Positions 60,074 to 64,000 of a stretch of DNA of 64,000 nucleotides are shown piece by piece. Numbering within the stretch: position 1 is the first letter of the stretch; each line of letters starts with the position of its first letter. Location: assembly GCF_030268065.1 (NCBI RefSeq), contig NZ_BSDD01000003.1, forward strand, positions 310,001 to 374,000, written 5' to 3'. Made by a program: the position numbers and the translations under genes. The notes under the pieces were generated by a model. It worked only from the letters and a program-made list of their open reading frames with translations. It was not told the origin of the DNA and made no database searches. Origin of the DNA: Geothrix rubra. GTDB taxonomy: Bacteria > Acidobacteriota > Holophagae > Holophagales > Holophagaceae.

Positions 60074-61189
60074 TCACTTCCCTCCGGCCGGGGCGCCGCC
60101 CACCACGCGGAGGCGGGTGCCGTCGCTCACGAGATCCTTGCCCTCGTCCACCACCTGGGCGCCGGCAGCGAGGCCGTCCACGGGACGGAAGCCGTCCTGC
60201 TCGGGTCCGAGCACCACCTTGCGGCGGCGGGCGACGCCGCCCTCGTCCACGTAGAGCTCCGCGTCCCGGTCCTGGGCCTTCAGGAGCGTGGCCGGCAGGG
60301 CGGGCTTCTTCAGCTCCCCGTCCGCGAGGATCACGCCCTCCACGAAGAGGCCGCCCTTCAGCTGGCCGTCGGCGTTCGGCACTTCCATGCGGACCCGGAG
60401 GGTGCGGCCGTCCTGGGAGAGGCTGGGGCTGACCTGGGTGACCCGGCCCTCCACCAGATGATCCAGCCCCATGGCCCGGAAGGTGGCCTTCTGGCCGACC
60501 TTCACGCGGGTCATCACCTCGGCGGGCAGGTCGGCGTGGATCTCCAGCTTGCGGTTGTCCACCACCTCGAAGGCGGGCTGGCCGGGGGCCAGCATCTCGC
60601 CGGGCTGCACGAGCCGCTGGGAGACCTGCCCGGCGAAGGGGGACGTGAGCCGGGCCTTCCTCAGTCGCAGCCGGGCCATGCCCAGGTTGCTCGCGGCCGC
60701 CTGGGCGGCGGCCTGGGACGCGTTGAGGGCGGTCTCGGCCTGCTGCTCGGCCTGGCGGGTGATGCTGCGCTTCGACAGGAGCATCTCGGCCCGGTCGTAG
60801 TCCCGCTTGGCTTGGAGGGCCTGGGCCTGGGCCTGGGCCACCTGGGCCTCGGCCGCCTGCACCCCCAGGAGGTAGTCGTCCTCGTCGATGGCGCCCAGGA
60901 GGGCGCCGGCCGCCACGCTGTCGCCCTCGTGCACCAGCACGCGAGTGACGCGGCCGGTGATCTCGGCCTTCAGGGTGGCGCGGTTCACGGCCAGCAGGTT
61001 GCCCGTGAAGGCCACCGCCGGACGGAAGGTGCGTTCCTGCACGGGCACGAGGGTGACGGGCACCAGCCCCTCGGCCTTCACCTCGGCCTGGCGGTTCAGC
61101 TCGGCGTTGCGCTGGCCGCGGTGCCAGGTGGCGGCGCCGGCGATGACGAGCACCGGCACCAGGCTGTAGAGCAGCGTCTTCTTCTGCAT
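60074..61189 (-). CDS. RND efflux periplasmic adaptor (membrane fusion protein)
   Basis: A 371-residue adaptor. The N-terminal TM anchor (LLYSLVPVLVIAGAATW) leads to a biotinyl-lipoyl-like half (AEITGRVTRVLVHEGDSVAAGALLG), a coiled coil rich in A and Q (EAQVAQAQAQALQAKRDYDRA) and the returning half LTSPFAGQVSQRLVQPGEMLAPG. It lacks a lipobox and is held by its helix. The start at 61189 has AAGGA; the frame to 61279 overlaps the channel gene's end and has no site. It lies between tolC and pump genes of the same operon. Confidence 0.92.
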   Translation of the reverse strand: MQKKTLLYSLVPVLVIAGAATWHRGQRNAELNRQAEVKAEGLVPVTLVPVQERTFRPAVAFTGNLLAVNRATLKAEITGRVTRVLVHEGDSVAAGALLGAIDEDDYLLGVQAAEAQVAQAQAQALQAKRDYDRAEMLLSKRSITRQAEQQAETALNASQAAAQAAASNLGMARLRLRKARLTSPFAGQVSQRLVQPGEMLAPGQPAFEVVDNRKLEIHADLPAEVMTRVKVGQKATFRAMGLDHLVEGRVTQVSPSLSQDGRTLRVRMEVPNADGQLKGGLFVEGVILADGELKKPALPATLLKAQDRDAELYVDEGGVARRRKVVLGPEQDGFRPVDGLAAGAQVVDEGKDLVSDGTRLRVVGGAPAGGK

Positions 61190-61227
61190 GGGCTTCTTCC
61201 TTTCCCGGATCTCGGATTCGAAGGGGT

Positions 61228-62535
61228 TCACTGGGGGGGCAGGCCGAGGGACCGGCGCTGGTCGAAGAGGGCGGACCACACCCCCAGCTCGGCGCGCCGA
61301 CGCTGGCTCTCGGCCTGCCGCTCGGAACGTTCCGTCTGGAGGAGGTCCAGGGAGGTGATGAGGCCTTGGTCGAAGGACTCGCGGCTCACGCGGAGGGCCT
61401 CGGCGGCGGCGTCATGGGCCTTCTGCGCGGCGTCGTTGAGGGCCACGGCCTTCTCCAACTCGCGATCCGCCGTGCGCATTTCCACGGCGACGGCTCGCTC
61501 CCGGTCGATGCGGGCCTGCCGCACCTGCTCCAGCTGCGCCTCGTTCTGGGCGCGCTTGCCGGCGCTGCGCAGGCCGTCGAAGAGCGGGAACTTCATGGTG
61601 ACGTTCACGCGCCAGGTGTCGTACGGCTCCTTGAAGAGGAGGTCCGTCTTGCCGGCCTGGTAGCCGTAGCTGGCGTTGAAGTCGAACTTGGGCCGCAGGT
61701 CCGACTTGAGGATCTTGTCGTTCTCGCGGTACATCGCCTCCTCCTGCCGGAGCTGGGCGATCTCGGAGCGCTCGCGGCCCTCGGGGCGGGTCCCGAGGGG
61801 CGGCTGCCCCATGGGGGCCAGGGCCAGTGGGGTCTTCGGATCGAGGCCCAGCTGGCCGTCCAGCACCTCCACCGCGCGCTGCAGGTTGGCCTCGGCCTGG
61901 AGGTTCTCCGGCTCCACGGAGAGGAGCTCGCTCTGGGCCCGGAGCAGGTCCAGTTCCGTGGCGGACTGGGCGTCCAGCTTGGCCTTCACGTCCGCCAGGA
62001 AGGTCTCGGCGGCCTGCTTGCGCACCTTCACCACTTCCAGGTCGGCCTGGGCTCCGAGCACCGCGAGGTAGGCCTTGGCCACGCCATGGAGCACGTCCAG
62101 CTCGGCGGTGGTGTAGGCGTAGCGGGCCTCGCGTTCGCCCATCCTCGCCACCTTGATCGCGGTGCCCAGCTTGCCCCAGTAGAAGAGGGGCTGGGAGAAG
62201 GTGGCCTGGCTGGTCCAGACGTTGCGGGCACCCACCAGGGAGGCGGGGTTCAGCCCGAAGGCCGCGGCGGAATCGCCGAAGCCGCTGTTGAGGAGGGAGA
62301 CGTCCCGCACGCGGGTGAAGTCGCCGACCAGCGCGATCTGGGGCAGGGCGTCGGCGCGGGTGCTGGTGATGAGGCCCTCCCGCTCCTGGACCCGGGCCTT
62401 GGCCGCGCGGATCTGCGGGTTCTCGGCCCGGGCCCGGGCCAGGGCCTGGGTCAGGTCGAAGGCGAGGGGCGCGGCCGGGGACGGCGCGGCCGTCGGCGCC
62501 GGCGCCTGGAGGGCGGGGGGAGCGAATGGAACCAT
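61228..62535 (-). CDS. TolC-family efflux channel lacking an obvious signal peptide
   Basis: A 435-residue TolC-like protein with two homologous helical halves (ALARARAENPQIRAAKARVQEREG and the second half EAMYRENDKILKSDLRPKFDFNASYG). The usual signal peptide is missing: the first 25 residues (MVPFAPPALQAPAPTAAPSP) are proline/alanine-rich, not hydrophobic. The upstream tetR stop sits two bases before this ATG, so no longer start is available on this frame. Either secretion uses an unusual leader, the start lies elsewhere, or the gene is impaired. The rest of the protein is intact. Confidence 0.85.
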   Translation of the reverse strand: MVPFAPPALQAPAPTAAPSPAAPLAFDLTQALARARAENPQIRAAKARVQEREGLITSTRADALPQIALVGDFTRVRDVSLLNSGFGDSAAAFGLNPASLVGARNVWTSQATFSQPLFYWGKLGTAIKVARMGEREARYAYTTAELDVLHGVAKAYLAVLGAQADLEVVKVRKQAAETFLADVKAKLDAQSATELDLLRAQSELLSVEPENLQAEANLQRAVEVLDGQLGLDPKTPLALAPMGQPPLGTRPEGRERSEIAQLRQEEAMYRENDKILKSDLRPKFDFNASYGYQAGKTDLLFKEPYDTWRVNVTMKFPLFDGLRSAGKRAQNEAQLEQVRQARIDRERAVAVEMRTADRELEKAVALNDAAQKAHDAAAEALRVSRESFDQGLITSLDLLQTERSERQAESQRRRAELGVWSALFDQRRSLGLPPQ

Positions 62536-62537
62536 GA

Positions 62538-63218
62538 TCAGGGCCTCGTCTGCGGGAAGGCCTCGGGGACGCCCAGTCCCCGCAGGCTGAAGTCGGTGAA
62601 GTGCTGGATCAGGACCTCGAGGTCCTTCGGGAAATCCGGATCCCCGCTCAGGAGCCGGATGAAGCCCAGCGAATTCCGGAAGTGGAGGATCTGGCCCTGG
62701 ATGCTGAGGGTCATGCGGAGGTGGGCGTCGGGGTCCAGATCGGGACGGAGCACCCGCAGCAGGGCCAGGACCCGCTCCATGTAGGGACGGGCGAACTCCA
62801 GCAGGACCGGTGCCGAGACCGGATGGGGCATCTGGATCTCGCGGCCGATGAGGGCCATGGCCGCCGCATCCACCTCGCTCTCCGCGGGACAGGACATCAG
62901 GTCCGTCACGAAGGCCCGGATGTAGGCCTTCATGCCCTGGAGGGCGACCTCGCGGGCCCCCGGGCTGCCCGGTTCCGGCGGCGGCGGCAGCGAAGCCACC
63001 TCCGAGGCCTTGCGGTCGCTGATGTGGTGGAGCGCCTCCCGGTAGAGCCCCTCCTTGCCCCCGAAGTGGTAGGTCACCAGGGCCGAGTTGGCCTGGGCCC
63101 GCTGGGCGATCTCCCGGATGCCGGCCCCGTCGTAGCCCTTCTCCGCGAAGGTCAGGATGGCGGCCTCGATCAGCCGGTGCCGGGTGTCCTGGGGGAGATC
63201 AGGGGGCGGAGGGGTCAT
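62538..63218 (-). CDS. TetR-family repressor of the RND/nitroreductase operon (CerR-like C-terminus)
   Basis: A 226-residue regulator. The N-terminal helix-turn-helix is LIEAAILTFAEKGYDGAGIREIAQRAQANSALVTYHFGGKEGLYREAL, and the C-terminal domain (YMERVLALLRVLRPDLDPDAH) resembles DUF1956/CerR regulators. It leads the leftward operon; its stop is two bases from the tolC-type start. The start at 63218 is preceded by GAGG; a TTG at 63248 within the operator is rejected. Two TCAATCGATTGA palindromes overlap its promoter, so it almost surely represses its own operon until a ligand binds. Confidence 0.92.
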   Translation of the reverse strand: MTPPPPDLPQDTRHRLIEAAILTFAEKGYDGAGIREIAQRAQANSALVTYHFGGKEGLYREALHHISDRKASEVASLPPPPEPGSPGAREVALQGMKAYIRAFVTDLMSCPAESEVDAAAMALIGREIQMPHPVSAPVLLEFARPYMERVLALLRVLRPDLDPDAHLRMTLSIQGQILHFRNSLGFIRLLSGDPDFPKDLEVLIQHFTDFSLRGLGVPEAFPQTRP

Positions 63219-63232
63219 GGGCGGGGCCTCAA

Positions 63233-63244
63233 TCAATCGATTGA
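63233..63244. promoter_or_regulatory. TetR operator 1
   Basis: TCAATCGATTGA, a perfect 12-bp palindrome, centred near the predicted transcription start of the leftward operon. An identical core lies 22 bp (two helical turns) away. Confidence 0.75.
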
Positions 63245-63247
63245 CCA

Positions 63248-63275
63248 ATATTAATCAATCGATTGATTCAGTCAA
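63248..63275 (-). promoter_or_regulatory. Predicted promoter of the TetR/RND operon
   Basis: On the minus strand TTGACT (63275-63270) and TAATAT (63253-63248) are separated by 16 bases. Operator 2 fills the spacer exactly. Confidence 0.65.
63253..63268. promoter_or_regulatory. TetR operator 2
   Basis: AATCAATCGATTGATT, a perfect 16-bp palindrome sharing the 12-bp core TCAATCGATTGA with operator 1. It sits between -35 and -10 of the leftward promoter. Confidence 0.78.
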
Positions 63276-63310
63276 GCCAAATCCCCCCTCGAGCTCTGTT
63301 GATAAACGAC

Positions 63311-63338
63311 TTGACGGTAGTAATTGAAATTCTAAATT
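63311..63338 (+). promoter_or_regulatory. Predicted promoter of the divergent TetR gene
   Basis: TTGACG (63311-63316), a 16-base spacer and TAAATT (63333-63338) precede the rightward tetR start at 63362. Confidence 0.5.
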
Positions 63339-63361
63339 CGGAATGCCGGTTCGGAGGTCCC

Positions 63362-63976
63362 ATGACCGTGTCACGGAAGGACCTGGAGAGGCGCCAGCGG
63401 CGGGACCTGCTCCTGGAGGCCGCCAGCCGGGTCTTCGGACGGAAACCCTTCGACGAGGCCACCATGCAGGAGGTGGCGGCCGAGGCCCAGATCGGGATGC
63501 AGGGGCTCTACGAGCAGTTCCCCTCCAAGCAGGCCCTCTACGAGCAGGTGATCCTCGACCGCGCCCTGGCCTTCCAGGCCAAGATCCAGACCCTCCTCGA
63601 TCGGGAGCTGCCGCCCCTGGAAGCCCTGCGGCGCCTGGCCCTGGCCTATGCGGACCAGTTCCGGGAGCGCCCCATGCACCTGCCCATGTTCATCCAGAAC
63701 CGGGTGCACTTCGACTGGGGCTTCGATTCCCGCTTCGCCCCCCGGCTGCGCGAGATCTACGAGGAAGAGCGGACGCACCTCAGGGACCTCATGGTCCGCG
63801 CCATCCAGGCGGGCCTGGTCCGCGACCTCGAGCCGGATTTCCTGGCCCAGCTCTGCCTGGACGTCCTCCAGTCCTCCCTGCACCACGGCCATGTCAGGCA
63901 CCCGGGGGAACCCTCCGAGGTCAGCGTGGATCGCGCCCTGGACTGCCTCCTGGAGGGCGTGGGGGTGGCGCCGTGA
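63362..63976 (+). CDS. TetR-family transcriptional regulator
   Basis: A 204-residue TetR protein, rightward and divergent from the RND operon. Its helix-turn-helix is LLLEAASRVFGRKPFDEATMQEVAAEAQIGMQGLYEQFPSKQALYEQV. The ligand-binding part has no close named relative I recognise. The ATG at 63362 follows GGAGG at four bases; the frame to 63263 runs through the divergent promoter region and is rejected. Its stop overlaps the next gene's GTG by three bases, so it most likely controls that downstream gene. It is not the same as the TetR at 62.5 kb and shows little similarity beyond the family core. Confidence 0.9.
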   Translation: MTVSRKDLERRQRRDLLLEAASRVFGRKPFDEATMQEVAAEAQIGMQGLYEQFPSKQALYEQVILDRALAFQAKIQTLLDRELPPLEALRRLALAYADQFRERPMHLPMFIQNRVHFDWGFDSRFAPRLREIYEEERTHLRDLMVRAIQAGLVRDLEPDFLAQLCLDVLQSSLHHGHVRHPGEPSEVSVDRALDCLLEGVGVAP

Positions 63977-64000
63977 GACCTGCGGCCGCCCTCCTCCTCC
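63973..64000 (+). CDS. Start of a further gene, probably exported or outer-membrane protein (partial)
   Basis: A GTG overlapping the tetR stop as GTGA begins VRPAAALLL, which looks like the start of a signal peptide. Only nine codons are inside the window. The placement and leader fit a gene controlled by the preceding TetR, perhaps an outer-membrane efflux channel, but nothing more can be said. Confidence 0.4.

Noticed and set aside
56567-61663. 1698-codon open frame antisense to the RND pump and adaptor
   Set aside because: Same GC-driven artefact; the sense strand encodes complete RND, adaptor and channel proteins.

Overview
The window is GC-rich, densely coded bacterial chromosome. It has no tRNA, rRNA, CRISPR array or insertion sequence that I can see. 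Multiheme c-type cytochromes, a cyanide-insensitive-like bd oxidase, an Oar-type TonB receptor with a carboxypeptidase-like N-terminal domain, secreted M3/M13/S9 peptidases, many PAS sensors and paired RND efflux systems suit an Acidobacteriota of the Holophagae (Geothrix-like). That placement is inference from gene content; no phylogenetic marker is present.

Layout. 1-4.9 kb: end of a multiheme cytochrome gene, a small monoheme cytochrome, cmk, a membrane protein with an HEAGH motif, and cydAB behind two CRP/FNR-type palindromes. 4.9-9.4 kb: a tightly overlapping arsenic operon read leftward (arsR, arsM, ACR3 pump, arsC, an ArsN2-like acetyltransferase fused to an ArsP-like permease, a small CxxC redox protein), closed by a hairpin. 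9.5-17.7 kb: a second leftward operon led by another ArsR regulator. It encodes a complete RND efflux system, two small membrane proteins, two rhodaneses around a thioredoxin, an AhpD-like protein and an OsmC protein. This looks like thiol/sulfane-sulfur or metal stress defence.

18-38 kb: mostly housekeeping and peptide use: a KdsC-type phosphatase, a beta-barrel protein, M3 peptidase, TonB receptor, S9 peptidase, SurE, a HAD 5'-nucleotidase, an AmmeMemoRadiSam pair (Memo plus an AMMECR1-radical SAM fusion), a PAS sensor with a cysteine-rich tail, a secreted triple-repeat protein and an M13 peptidase. 38-42.6 kb: a PAS histidine kinase overlapping a CheB-CheR-PAS hybrid. 43-48.3 kb: a looser island of small stress and envelope genes (Arg/Gln-rich secreted protein, alpha/beta hydrolase, Dps, YtxH, Lmo0937-like, coiled coil, triple-BON protein, Pro-rich protein). 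It is followed by a divergent V4R sigma-54 activator with an AT-rich upstream region.

50.4-56.9 kb: an SRPBCC/ArsR pair with two matching operators, DinB, an F420-reductase-like oxidoreductase of lower GC, mfd and a nitroreductase. 56.9-63.2 kb: a second RND operon (tolC, adaptor, pump, nitroreductase) under a TetR repressor with two tandem palindromic operators in its promoter. A second, divergent TetR gene ends the window.

The most unusual items are the ArsN2-ArsP-like fusion, the RND/sulfur-transfer operon, the two-gene AmmeMemoRadiSam module, the triple-repeat secreted protein and the 43-50 kb stress island with its divergent activator. Repeated perfect operators at 50.4 and 63.2 kb give directly testable regulatory predictions.
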